Shown in pieces: positions 40,436-51,977 of a stretch of DNA of 64,000 bases. Source of the DNA: Neoarius graeffei. Taxonomy: Eukaryota; Chordata; Actinopteri; Siluriformes; Ariidae. The position numbers and the translations under genes are program-made. Position 1 is the first letter of the stretch. The number at the start of each line of letters is the position of its first letter. The notes beneath the pieces were generated by a model that saw only the letters and a list, made by a program, of their open reading frames with translations, was not told the origin of the DNA and searched no databases. The stretch lies in assembly GCF_027579695.1 (NCBI RefSeq), contig NC_083586.1:2718501-2782500 (forward strand), read 5' to 3'.

Positions 40436-43203
40436 CATTGGGTTACTTTATTTTGGTCTACGTAGCAAGTATATTACAAATCCTACATCTTTCTTCGGTC
40501 AAACACGGCGTTTTGGTCCGTGCTGCTGCTGCTGCTTAATCTATGTCTGAGCTGGTTCTGTGGTCGGGCGGGTCCAGGAGCTCCTGACGACGGCGCATGA
40601 TGTCTGCAAACTCCACCGCGTCCTGAAAAACGACAATGTGAAAAGGATGAAAAAGTGCAAGAGAAGAGAAGGACGAGGGGGTCAGTGGCTGCTCCCCTCA
40701 TCAAAAGACTCGACTCCTGAGTCGCTGGCTGTTGTCGCTGCTAGTTTCTCCTGTCGCCTCCTCATGATCTCCTGAAGCTCAGAGCCCGAGCTCCTCTCGA
40801 GGGCAGCCTTCTGTACGGTCACCTGGCTGTAGACCCGAGCTCCATCATCAGGACACATGGTCTTCAGCTCGTCTTTGTTGAGGGAGAAGAGCTGAGCTCC
40901 GGTCAACACACCCAGACTGTTTACGGTCACAGCGCTGAAGCCTTTAACCTCTTTAAAGTCTTTGACCTCCTCGGGCATGGAGTCGTAGGTGATGTTAGCA
41001 GTGGGCTGAGAGGTGCTGCGTGGCGGAGCCTGGAACTTTTTCTGAGCGCTGCGACCGAGGGTGAGTCTGTGCACCAGCTCATCCTGAACCTCCTCCATGT
41101 TGGACTTGCGGCGATTAGCAGGTGTCACGCTGTGTTCTTTCTGCTCCCTCATCGTGATGCTGCCGTTGTCACTGGAGTTGCTGCTGCTCTGGCGGCTGAT
41201 GTTGGACGGTGAGTTCCCATGATGCTCTAGAGGAGCAGGTGTGCTGTGGGGCAGGGAGTAGATGGGAGGAGCAGGAGCTGGAGGAGGAGGAGTCGGAGCC
41301 GGAGGGATGGATGTGATTCCGGGTTTGGGCACGTAGTCCGCTCTCTATTTCTCCACCATCTCGTCCTTCAGCACAGACAGCTCTGTGCCATTCCTGGCCA
41401 CAAAGTCGTATTTTGATTTGGCAAAACTTCTTGGTTGGCCTCTAGCATGGGCTTCAGAGTTTCCTTCTGCTGAGGGGAACTCCTGCACGTTGGCCTGCTG
41501 CTCTGGTCTGTGGAGGTCAGCGTGAGCCAGGCTCTCAGCCAGCTGAGTCAGGCCTTGCTCTCGGCTCACTAGCAGCGGAGGCTCCCAGCCGTCCCGGAAC
41601 CGCAGGGTGTGAGGAGGGAAGTAATGATCCTTAGGCCACTCCAGCCTGCATTTAGTTCAGCCATCTCCCAGCATGACCCACAGATGGCGCTCTTCAGCAG
41701 TGCCTGCAGAGTGCAGGAACTCTATGGCGTCTCTGGTGAGGAGTGGAACCACTACACTCTTAGCCAGGTCGACTCCTCCTGATGTATGAACCACCATTTT
41801 GAGTGGATTAAACAGGAAATGGACCAGATCCACTGCGCTGGGGTTCTGAATGTGGGTTTTCAACTTTGCCAGCAAGTTGAAGGCATGTTTAAATTTCTGA
41901 AAGCAGTCGACGAATTCATCCTGTCCCGGCGGCTTCGATCTGAGCATCAGCACTCCCTCTCCTGGTCCGAATAGACAGAGACGTGCAAATCCTGAACCAC
42001 ATTCTGGATGACATCGAGCACTTTGTCACCAAGCTTCAGAAAGCCGCAGAGGCTTTTAACGAGCTTTCCAAGAGGAAGAAATCAAAAAAGAGCAAAAAGA
42101 AAGCTTTTTGCTCTTTTTTGATTTCTTCCTCTTGGAAAGCTCGTTAAAAGCCTCTGCGGCTTTCTGAAGCTTGGTGACAAAGTGCTCGATGTCATCCAGA
42201 ATGTGGTTCAGGATTTGCACGTCTCTGTCTATTCGGACTGCAGTCATCTCTGGAGATTCATCCTGTTCCCCGTATGGCCTTTGGGTATCGTAGTCTTGAT
42301 GATCACTGGAGTTTGACCAAGCAGCCACTCTGTTCATACCCACTTGACTGGCGGCTACTGGAGGAACAGGGGCGGGGCCACCGGGAGGAGGTGGAATAGT
42401 CCCATCGCTCTTACGGATCATTTTGAGAACCTCCGGCCGCTTTTTAACCTTCCCGCCCTTGTGATCATTGATGGCACTTTCAACATCTGCTTGGATCAAA
42501 TTTGCCTTGATGTCATCACACTGGAAGAGGTGCAGGTCTGGTTTGCCCTGTCCAGACTCCTTACACACCAGCGCCAGGATGGAGTCGTAGTTGCAGGAGT
42601 TCAATGCTGCACCGTGCCCAGAGGGAAGTGCTCCAGCTCGTTCTTGCTGTCGGCATCGATGAGGCTCACTGCCTTGTCATCCACCTGCAGCAGCATCTCC
42701 TGCGTCCACACCTTCCCTTTAGTGTCCAGCAAGCGCAGCTTATGGATGCTGTCGTCGATGGTCAGCATGGCGTCCTTACGGTCCATGATGAACATGGCCA
42801 GGTGCTCGACGAGGTACTGCGACGTGTTGGTCATGCCAGTGATCATGCTTTTCTTACTGTAGCTCTTTCTTTGCTCGTAGAGAGCCTTTGCACTGGATTT
42901 GTTGGTGTCAAGCACTGGGAGCTCTGGTGACTGAGAGAAGTAGCCATTCAGCTGGGAGGTGATGAAGTTTCCAGAGGGGAATGTCGGAGCAGCGTAGCCA
43001 TTCATTTTGGACTTCGGAGAAGGGGGTCAGCAATCCACAGCGGTGTTGATTATTTCCCAGCTGCTCTGAGGTCACCGCATTGCTGTTACTCCAGCCTCAA
43101 CACCATGATGATGATGTCCGGTCCGGTGCATGCGCTCTCGGCTTCAAGGTTTAAATTCAAGTGACGGTTACAACTGGAAGCGGTGAATAAATAGGAGGAA
43201 AGT
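40436..43203 (-). pseudogene. eps8: Processed eps8 pseudogene inside an LTR element
   Basis: Intronless minus-strand copy of the EGFR-pathway substrate 8 mRNA. ATG at 43003-43005. The PTB domain follows (SAKALYEQRKSYSKKS, DRKDAMLTIDDSIHKLRLLD), then the acidic/basic middle region, part of the SH3 domain (FAKSKYDFVARNGTELSVL) near 41345-41430, a proline-rich stretch, and the C-terminal effector domain ending DSGVESFDEGSSH (stop 40682-40684). Polyadenylation signal at 40448-40453, followed by poly(A). Breaks: a frameshift near 42604 with about 8 nt lost in the PTB domain, a stop near 41657, loss of the second half of SH3, and an inverted duplication at 41966-42237. EPS8 caps actin and links receptors to Rac; this copy cannot encode it. 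Confidence 0.92.
41966..42237. repeat. Perfect 134-bp palindrome in the eps8 copy
   Basis: Arms 41966-42099 and 42104-42237 are identical inverted copies by my base-by-base reading, separated by AAAG. The right arm is the original eps8 sequence ([15 protein letters not shown] region). The left arm is an inverted extra copy inserted before the segment that continues [12 protein letters not shown]. Confidence 0.9.
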
Positions 43204-43301
43204 CAGAAAGAGCACAAACAGAGAGAGTGTGAGCCAGGTTCGGCTTCTGAGAATAGTACAGGATACTCTCTCTCTTTCTCTCTCTGTTTGTGCTCTTTCT
43301 G
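43204..43301. repeat. 24-bp inverted repeat at the eps8-gag junction
   Basis: Arms 43204-43227 and 43278-43301 are perfect inverted copies (starting CAGAAAGAGCACAAAC), with a 50-nt spacer containing a CT-rich run. It lies where the eps8 mRNA 5' end should meet retroelement gag. Confidence 0.85.
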
Positions 43302-46300
43302 CACACCAGACATTGAAATATTAGCCACACTGTCTTCTGTGCTGAAAGGTCCAGCCAAAAGCTGGTGGATAGCAGAGCGGAAGAACATCCATACATGGGA
43401 GAAATTTAAAACTGCATTCCTATCAGCATTCTTGTCCACTGATTTTGTTCAGGAAATTGAAGAACGGTTGAGTACTCATATCCAGAGTCTAAATGAGCCC
43501 ATTAGGGACTTTGCTTACGATTATAGAGCTCTCTGTCTGAAATGGAAGCCCGACATTGATGAGGCTACATTGGTCCGCCGCATTCTCAGTAATGCCAATC
43601 CGAAAATCACTTCAGGCCTACGTGGAACAGTGAACACAGTGGCTGAATTAGTGAAAGTAGGCAGCATGATCGAGAATGACCTAGCATCAATGAAAAATTA
43701 TTGGGCACCAGTTAATAATGAGAAAGCAGCTAAACAGCAACCAAAGACAAAAAAAGCTGAAGTAATTGTTGTGAAATCTGAAACACACTCCCACGCTCCT
43801 CCCAAACATCTACCGTCTCTCCTGGCCATCAATCTCTCTATCAGAGGTTTCCAGGGAGCCGCCCTGCTGGACACAGGGAGTACTTTCTCTCTGATGCATG
43901 ACAAACTGTGGCAGCAGGTTAAGAAGCCACAGGAAAACCTGTCACCTTGTGGTGATCAGGAGTTTGCCCTGGCCAATGGGACAGCCAAAAAGGCCTTAGG
44001 GATAGTTAACTGTACCCTTGACCTCCATAACACATACTGGACACACTCCATGTATGTCTTATCTGATGAAGATCTGGCTTTCCCTCTTATCTTAGGCCTA
44101 GACTTCTTACAAAAGAGTGGCATGCACCTGGATTTTAGGCGGGGAACCTATGGAGTAAAAAATGGAGGGAAAATAACATACTATCTGCACCCTGACCAGA
44201 ACGAGTGGGGAAATGAATGGTGTACAGTGGAACCAGCAAGAGTTCATATCTATTATGCTCTGCCTCATAGAAAGCCAGCACCTAACACATCTGTTCATCT
44301 TAGCATCTTGTCTGATTTACCCCAGCAGCCTAGGCCTGAGCTGCTACAGCTGATGAATAAGTGGCCGTCCGTCTGCTCTGGAAGACTTGGGAGGACGACT
44401 GCTGTAGAACACACCATCCGGCTGACCGATGACGTCCCTTTGCGCTGTCCATCTTATCGAGTGTCTCCACTAAAGAGGGAGATTATTCAGCAGCAACTGA
44501 AGGAGATGGAAGCTGATGGGATTATTGAGCCTTCCTCCTCCCCATGGGCCTCTCCAGTTGTTCTAGTGCCCAAGCCTGAAGGGAAATGGCGATTTTGTGT
44601 TGATTACAGGCGCCTGAATAAAAAGACTATGTTTGATGCCTATCCAATGCCGAAGATCCATGACATCCTTGAGTCCTTTTCTGGTGCATCTGTATTTAGC
44701 TCTCTAGATCTACGCTCAGGATACTGGCAAGTCCCAATGGACAAGGCCAGTGTTGAAAAAACAGCATTCATCACGCCTTATGGTCTCTTCCATTTCCTTT
44801 CAATGCCTTTCAGTCTCAAGAACTCGGGAGCCACATTTCAGAGGCTTATGGAGACAGTCCTAGCCGAATTGAAGGGGGTATGCTGTTTTGTTTACATAGA
44901 CGACATTATTGTCTTTTCAAAGTCTGAAGCTGCCCACCTGGCTGATCTGAGGAAGGTGTTTTGAGAAGCTCCATCTAGCCTCACTGACCCTCAACCTGAA
45001 GAAATGTCATTTCTTCAAGACCTCCTTGACGTTCTTAGGCCATCGAGTGTCCAGCCAGAGTATTGCAGCTGACTCTGAGAAGCTCAAGGCCATCAGTGAC
45101 TATCCTAGGCCTCAAAACATCAAAGAGCTCCAGAGGTTTCTGGGTCTTGCCAGCTGGTATCATAAATTCATTAAAAACTTTGCAGATCTGGCCACCCCTC
45201 TTCACAATCTCAAAAAGAAGGATGTTGAATGGAAGTGGACGAAGGACTGTGAGAGGAGCTGGGAAAGACTGAAAGAGGCACTACAATCTCCCCCGGTGCT
45301 TGCTCATCCAGACCTGTCGAAGTCCTTTAAGGTTGCCATGGATGCTAGTGATAGTGGGCTAGGTGCAGTATTGACACAGGACGATGATGACGGCGAACAC
45401 GCTATTGCCTTTGCTTCCCGCCTACTGAATGGGGCCACTACTCTACATCTGAAAAAGAGTGTTTGGCTGTTGTATGGGCTGTGGAGAAATGGCAACACTT
45501 CCTTGAAGGAGTCCAATTTGAAGTGGTGACAGACCATGCAGCCCTGTCTTGGGTCTTTAACACCCCCAAAACTTCTTCACGCCTCATACGCTGGGCACTG
45601 AGACTCCAGCCCTTCACCTTTACTGTGCGTTACAGAAAGGGTACATTAAATGTTGTTCCCGATGCTTTGTCACGGAGTCCAATGTCCGCTGATAATACCA
45701 CCATGACGACACCATGCCTTGCTATATGTGCTGCCTCCACAAAAGTGGTTGTTGATCTGCCCAACTCCCTGGATGAAATTTCTGCTGCTCAAGGAAGAGA
45801 CACTTCGCAGTCACATCGCAGGGGTCCGTGGGCAGATGTCTTCCTCTGACTCTGTTTCTCCTAGCCGCATCACCTTTGTTGACCAGCAGGGGCTGCTTTA
45901 CAGGCGAGTGCCAATTGCACGGGATGGGCACAAATTCCAGCTAGTTGTCCCAAAGGAGCTGCAGTCCACTTTCTTGCAGTATTACCATGACAATCCTTTA
46001 GGCGGACACTTTGGGTGCCTGAAGACCCTCCGGCACATCCTAGAGGTTGCTTGGTGGCCCGATATCCGCAAAGACACCTGGGCCCACATCAGAGAGTGCA
46101 CTGTCTGCCAGCAACATAAGCCTTCCAATTATAAACCCAGTGGTCTGCTGCAATCAACCCAAGTGTTTGAGGTTGGTGAAATGATGGGTATTGACATCAT
46201 GGGCCCATTTCCTCGCAGCCGCAAGGGTAACTGCTACTTGGTGGTCCTTGTGGATTATTACTCCAAATGGACAGAGCTGTTCCCTGTGCGTGATAGCCGG

Positions 46301-47036
46301 ACCCCAAAGTTAGTGAGGATTCTCACAGAAGAGATATTCACCAGGTGGGGTACACCAAAATATCTTCTATCCGACAGGGGGAGCCAGTTTACCAGTCACC
46401 TCTTGAAAGCTGCCTGCAAATCATGGGGAGTGATAAATAAGTTCACCACAAGCTATCATCCACAAACGAACCAGACTGAGCGGGTCAACCGAACACTCAA
46501 AACCATGATAGCCTCCTATGTGGGGGAAAAACATAACAACTGGGACCAGTGGGTACATGAGTTCTGGTTCGCCATCAACTTTTCATGGCAAGAGTCCACT
46601 GGTTTTGCACCAGCCATGCTGCATCTGGGACGTAGTCTCAAAGGTCCTCTTGACCAACTTTTGTCAAAGGCTCTGCCTCCAACCTCCTTGCAACACTCTC
46701 TCCTGGAAAGACAGCTGGAACTGTCGAAACAAGTGGCTGCCAATGTAAAAAGAGCACAGGACAAACAAGCTAAATATTACAACTTAAAAAGGAGAAACAT
46801 GGAACTTTTTGAAGGGGACATGGTGTGGGTCAAAGCCCATCCACTATCTGATGCTGTAAAATGATTCTCAGCCAAACGGGCACCAAAGTGGATGGGACCA
46901 TGCATTGTAAAGATGAAATTGGGAGCCCTAAATTACAAGGTTCAGTTCCCTGACAAGTCCACTGACAATGTGAACATGGTGAATCTTAAACCCTACTTTG
47001 GTCCTTCTCTCGACATATCCAGTCTGGGGGGGGGGG
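43302..47036 (+). pseudogene. Ty3/gypsy gag-pol of the composite, truncated and frameshifted
   Basis: The first frame opens in the capsid region (LKGPAKSWWIAERKNIHTW), so the gag start is missing. No CCHC knuckle is seen. A protease with LLDTGSTFSLM lies near 43868. RT contains VDYRRLNKKTMFDAYPMPK near 44600 and YIDDIIVFS near 44898. A one-base insertion near 44960 shifts the frame, followed by RNase H (VAMDASDSGLGAVL) near 45335 and further shifts near 45440 and 45780. Integrase has an HHCC motif near 46005-46110 and DDE residues near 46192, 46372 and 46476, all present. TGA at 46862-46864 closes the last domain. No chromodomain is seen, unlike the sushi copies. A G-run polypurine tract is at 47026-47039. 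Confidence 0.9.
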
Positions 47037-47044
47037 GGGAACTA

Positions 47045-47753
47045 TGTAGCATCAGCCACATAAAGTTTTATTTATCAGTAGCGTAAAATAGTATCTATGT
47101 CTAAGACACTTTATATTTCGTATTAAAACGTCTATGTAAAGTAAGACATAGAAAGCCTCACTTTAAGAGAAATTCAGGGCGAGCGTGAGCCTAGGAAGTC
47201 TATAGGGTTCTTTTCTGTCACTCACCCTGTCACTGACGCACGCACACACCTCGTCGCTCCCTGTCCTATGGCCTTAGACCCTTTAAATCACGTGCTCGTT
47301 TTTTGAATGGAGAGGCAGAAAGAGGAATGAATGAAGGTAGATGGAAGCCGGCGCACGTACATTCTGACATCCTTCAGTATTCTTCAATGCTCCGAAATAG
47401 ATTGACTGCTACATGCTTAAGGATTATTTTTCTTCTTCTTCGCCCTTTTTGAGGAAGGTACAGACGGACTTAAATCCACATCTGAAGAGGTGAGATCACT
47501 CCTTTTTTGTTTCCTTTTTTTTTTTTGCTGGCGAGGATTGTTTTGTTTTTGGAAAGCGCACGGGCGGTGCGTGGTTTTTGTTATACTGCTTACGCAGTGG
47601 TTGGACTAAAGACTCTGCCCGGAAGGCTATTCTCTCACTCTTTCTCACTATGCACCATCATACAATAAAATATTCACATTGGAAATATGTTGTAAGCGCA
47701 TTTCATGCATTAAGTTATAAGATTTCTTAACGGCTCGTATCGAGTTCGTTACA
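47045..47753 (+). repeat. 3' LTR of the composite
   Basis: 709 bp, TG...CA. It contains a TTTAAA promoter-like box with an adjacent CACGTG E-box (47282-47297). The T run at 47517-47526 corresponds to the eps8 junction in the other LTR. Confidence 0.9.
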
Positions 47754-47790
47754 CACTGGTATCGGACAGTTTACCAGACTGTGTATTCAT
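47754..47790 (-). CDS. Exon 1 (5' part, start codon) of the CCDC106-like gene
   Basis: ATG at 47788-47790 opens NTQSGKLSDT and then the CACT target duplication. Joining at the duplication keeps frame with 39954 downward. The position of the true start depends on this being the first in-frame ATG; only about 12 codons precede the insertion. Confidence 0.65.
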
Positions 47791-48026
47791 TATTTTAAAT
47801 CAATGCTAATGCGAGCTGCCCATCCAATAAAGAATTTGCTGATTGAGTGAAGGATGGGTGTGTCTGTCTAGGTTGTCACTCATCAAAGCACATTGGTGAT
47901 GCGAGGTGATTGACAAGTTGACAACCAGCCAATATGATGGAGGAGGCCAGATGGCTCCGCCTCCTGCCCGTGAATACAATTATGATTGGCTACATCATAA
48001 TCTGGTGGGAGCTAGTCACAGAGACT
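47791..48026 (-). promoter_or_regulatory. Likely 5' UTR/promoter of the CCDC106-like gene
   Basis: On the minus strand there are two CCAAT-type motifs (GCCAATC near 47981, CATATTGGCTG near 47930) and a GC-rich GGAGGCGGAGCC box (47950-47962). No TATA box. The second chromovirus is inserted at its upstream edge. Confidence 0.4.
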
Positions 48027-48031
48027 CGGGA

Positions 48032-48626
48032 TGTTAGGGTTTTGGTGTGATTCAAACCTGGTTCGTTGGTGTGATAATCCAGCAAACCCCCACTAGGCCA
48101 CCAGGGGGATGACTCAAGTGGAGAGGCGTGAGGCGGAAGTAGAAAAGTATCAAAAAGTTTATTTACAATGTTTACAGTCCAAACAAAAATATAATCCAAA
48201 ACACGCTCAGAAGATGAAGGGAAAAATAAAATATCCAAAAGGTCAAAGTTAAATACAAAAGCAAAAAACTAGAAAAGAAAAGGCAAAATACCAACACTCA
48301 GAAGATCAAAAAACAGTAAACACAAAGTCCAAAAAGTCCAAAAAGCAAAGCAAAGTGCAAAACCAAGGAGACAATGGCAAGGAACACAGAACAGAGGTAA
48401 CTGGAGCTAAACATAACAGCACAAAGACTCCGTGACAAGAGGACTGAACTCAGGGGGTATAAATACACAAAATAAATAGGAAACAGGTGACACTAATGAA
48501 AACAGGCAATCAACACCAACACAAAACACAGGACACAGTGGCGACCTCTAGAGGCCAAAACAAACATAGACAAAAAACAGGAAATAACAGCGGCCTCTAG
48601 AGGCCAAAACAGTCCCAGTCCTAACA
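48032..48626 (-). repeat. 3' LTR of chromovirus copy 2
   Basis: 595 bp. Its adjacent polypurine tract is only about 9 G, against 23 in copy 1. Confidence 0.92.
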
Positions 48627-48631
48627 TGACC

Positions 48632-51600
48632 CCCCCCCAGGAGCGTCTCCTGATGTTCCCAGGGTGATCCGGATGGGCCGAATGGAAGTCCCGACACAGT
48701 TCTTTATCTAGGACATCCCGAGCAGGAACCCAGCAGCGCTCCTCAGGACCATAGCCCTCCCAGTCCACCAGATATTGCAACCCGCTGCGGACCCGGCAGG
48801 AGTCAAGCAGGCGATGCACAGTGAACACAGTCTGACCCTGGAAGATGCGGGGGGGTGGGGGGTTCCTAGGGGCAGGGGCATATGTGGATGTCAGTACGGG
48901 CCGCAACAGGGAAACATGGAAAGTGGGGTTGATCCTCAGAGTCCGGGGCAACTGGAGCTGGTAGGAGACAGGGTTCACCCTGCGCACCACCTTGAAGGGG
49001 CCAATGTAGCGAGGAGCCAGCTTGTGGTTCTCCACCCACAGCGGAAGGTCCTTTGTGGACAGCCAAACCCGCTGCCCAGGGCGGAAAGCATGTGCAGGTC
49101 TTCTATGGCGGTTGGCCTCAGTCTGGTTGGTTCTGGAGGTCTGGATGAGGGTCTTCCTGACCTTGCTCCAGGTCTTGCGACACCGTCTCACATATTGGTT
49201 GACCGAGGACACCCCCGCGTCCTCCTCCTGGTCCGGGAACAGAGGTGGCTGGAACCCGAATTGGCACTGGAATGGCGACAGCTTGGTGGCCGATGACTGC
49301 AGGGTGTTGTGGGCATACTCTGCCCATGGCAGCCAGGTGCTCCATGATGTCAGGTTATCCATAGCCAGGCCTCGCAGGGTGGTTTCCAGGTCCTGGTTGA
49401 GCCTCTCCGTCTGACAGTTGGACTGTGGGTGAAACCCAGAGGAGAGGCTGGCAGTGGCTCCGATGACCTTGCAGAACCCGTGCCACACTCTGGAAGAGAA
49501 CTGGGGCCCTCGGTCTGAGACGAAGTCCTGTGGGAGACCAAAGACTCGGAAGTGTTACCTTGAGACTCAGGGAGACCTGTGATGAAGTCGACTGCCATGT
49601 GGGACCAGGGATGCCGGGGAATGGTCAGAGGATGCAGGAGACCCTGGGGACGCTGTCGTGGGTTCTTGGTTCTGGTGCAGACCTCACAGGACAGGACAAA
49701 TGACCTTACTTCCTTCTCCATGTTAGGCCACCAGAAGCGTCTTTTCAGGAAGTCCAGGGTCCTCCAAGGTCCCAGGTGGGCGGTGAGAGGGGAAGAGTGA
49801 CCCCACTGGAGAACCTTGGCCTGGGCTTGATGTGGGACATACAAGAGGCCCTGGGTCCTGGCGTTGGGCTCGTTGGACGGCCTCCTCAATACCACAGTGG
49901 ACAGGGGCCACAATCTGGGACACAGGGATAATAGGCCCGACTTCATTCTCCCTGTTAGTGGCAGAGAACTGCCTGGACAGTGTGTCAGGTTTGGTGTTCT
50001 TGGAGCCGGGGCGGTACGAGAGGGTGAAGTCAAACCAACTGAAAAACAGGGCCCACCTAGCCTGTCGTGGGTTCAGTCTCTTGGCTTGCTGGAGATACTC
50101 CAGGTTCTTGTGGTCAGTCCAAACCAGGAATGGATGTTGCGCTCCCTCCAGCCAGTGCCTCCACTCCTCAAGGGCCAATTTGACCGCTAGCAGTTCTCGA
50201 TCCCCCACATCATACCGGGACTCCGCAGGACTCAGGCAGTGGGAGAAGTAAGCGCAGGGGTGCAGCTTTCCTTCCAAATGTTGAGAGAGCACCGCGCCGA
50301 CACCACTGTCCGAGGCGTCCACCTCCACGATGAATGGTTGGGAGGTGTACGGGAAGACCAGAATGGGTGCCGTGCAGAAGCGGTCCTTGAGGTCTTTGAA
50401 CACCTTTTCCACCTGAGGAGACCAGACATAAGATCCACCTGTCCCTTTGGTGAGGTCCGACATGGGTGCTGCTACAGAACTAAAGTTCCTGATAAACTTG
50501 CGGTAGAAGTTAGCAAATCCTAAGAACCGCTGAACCTCTTTGACGGACTTGGGAGTGGGCCAGTCCCGGACGGCCAGGGTCTTGGCAGGGTCCATTTGGA
50601 GTTGCCCTGTCCATACAATAAATCCCAGAAAGGAGACCTCGGGAACATGAAATTCGCATTTCTGGGCCTTGGCGAACAGATTGTTCTGTAGCAGCCTCTG
50701 GAGAACCTGGCGGACATGGTGGCGGTGCTCCTGCATGGTCTTGGAAAAGATAAGGATGTCGTCGAGGTAGACAAAAACGTACAGGTTAATCATGTCCATC
50801 AAGACGTCGTTGATTAGGGCCTGAAAAACAGCTGGTGCATTGGTGAGTCCGAAGGGCATCACCTGGTATTCGTAGTGCCCAGACGGGGTGTTAAAGGCAG
50901 TCTTCCACTCGTCTCCCTGTCGGATACGGATGAGGTGGTATGCGTTCCTTAGGTCCAACTTGGTGAAGACGGTGGCGCCTTGGAGCAAGTCAAAAGCAGT
51001 GGACATCAGCGGAAGGGGATATTGGTTGCGCACAGTGATCTTGTTCATGCCCCTGTAGTCAATACATGGTCGGAGCCCCCATCCTTCTTGCCGACAAAGA
51101 AGTCGTCGGTACCAGCAGGTGAGGTGGAGGGTCGAATGAACCCAGAGACCAGGGCGTCTTTGAGGTATTCCTCCATGGCCTTGCATTCTGGCTGAGAGAG
51201 GGAAAACAGTCTGCCACGAGGAGGGGCAGTCCCAGGGAGCAAGTTGATGGCACAGTCGTAGGCCCGGTGCGGAGGAAGAACGGCGGCCCTGCTTTTGCTG
51301 AATACCTCCTTCAAATCCCAGTACTCTGTGGGAACTTGAGATAGCTCGGTGAGATCAGGGGGCTTGGCAGGAGACACAGGAGAGCTAGAGAGCAGACAAG
51401 AGGCATGGCACGCAGGGCCCCATTCCAGAACCTGGCTTGTTACCCAGTCTATGCGAGGGTTGTGGCGGGTAAGCCAAGGAAGGCCTAGAATCACTGGGAA
51501 CTCAGGTGAAGGAATCAGGTGCAGGGATATTTCTTCCTTGTGACCTTGAGACTGGAGGAAGACTGGAGAAGTAACTTGGGTGACTCTTCCATCACCTAAC

Positions 51601-51905
51601 GCTTGGCCATCGAGGGCAGACACAGACAGTGGGACTTCAAGAGGTGCAGTCGGGACATTGATACTTTGGGCGAAGTGAATATCCATAAAGTTCCCAGCCG
51701 CCCCTGAGTCTAACAAAGCTTGACAAGAGTGGACAGACTCACCACAGGAGATGGAGACCGGGATGTAGATTTCTTGGCCAGGGAGTCCGGGAGAGAGGGT
51801 AGGCCCTGTCACAACCCTCCCTCGGCTGGACGGGGCAGTCCTTTTCCTGAGAGTTCGGGACATGATGCTCGGAAATGACCAGGCTTGCCACAGTAGATGC
51901 AGCAC
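48632..51905 (-). pseudogene. Chromovirus pol, copy 2, multiple lesions
   Basis: Protease (LLDSGAAGNF) and the start of RT lie in the frame from 51905. One C missing in a C run near 51076-51080 shifts to the frame of RT (YLDD near 50760), RNase H and the integrase start. A deletion of about 20 bp near 49857 shifts again. A 106-bp deletion at 49552/49553 removes the segment around the first integrase Asp. The integrase end and chromodomain (VDWEGYGPEERC) are open to 48632. Function is lost. Confidence 0.92.
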
Positions 51906-51977
51906 TTGTCCTTCCTTCTGCGCTCCCTCTCAGATGCGGAGAGGCGAGTACGACCCACTTGCATGGGTTCTGGACAG

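Larger units (their letters stand above)
39955..47753 (+). mobile_element. Composite Ty3/gypsy element carrying an antisense eps8 cDNA
   Basis: 7.8 kb from TGTAGCATC (39955) to CGTTACA (47753), with target duplication CACT (39951-39954 and 47754-47757). Order: 5' LTR part (to 40435), eps8 cDNA in antisense (40436 to about 43203), short inverted repeat (43204-43301), truncated gag, pol, polypurine tract, 3' LTR (47045-47753). A single duplication around the whole indicates one insertion event. The LTR parts are about 98% alike over the shared 480 bp, so the insertion is fairly recent. Confidence 0.88.
31692..47790 (-). pseudogene. CCDC106-family-like gene, four coding exons, heavily interrupted
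   Basis: Assembled from splice signals on the minus strand: exon 1 (47754-47790 plus 39810-39954), exon 2 (34035-34154 plus 32953-32990), exon 3 (32328-32593), exon 4 (31692-32008). The encoded protein has a Lys-rich N-terminus, a short coiled coil, a long Ser run followed by a Lys run, and a conserved C-terminal block (RYRKVLKVYKKGSKLSVAYR, VNRNTI, ICELAVVAPKK). That order fits vertebrate CCDC106-like nuclear proteins; the family call is by resemblance. Exon 1 is split by the LTR composite and exon 2 by a hAT. The exon 3-exon 4 junction is out of phase, so a small indel is likely in the Lys-rich tract. This allele cannot make the normal protein unless the insertions are removed or bypassed. 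Confidence 0.65.

Noticed and set aside
41966-42237. Palindrome as a replication origin or natural cruciform element
   Set aside because: Both arms are eps8 coding sequence, so a fold-back duplication or an assembly artefact is simpler.
40436-43203. Functional eps8 gene
   Set aside because: No introns, poly(A) present, frameshift, stop, SH3 deletion and an inverted duplication; it is a processed pseudogene.
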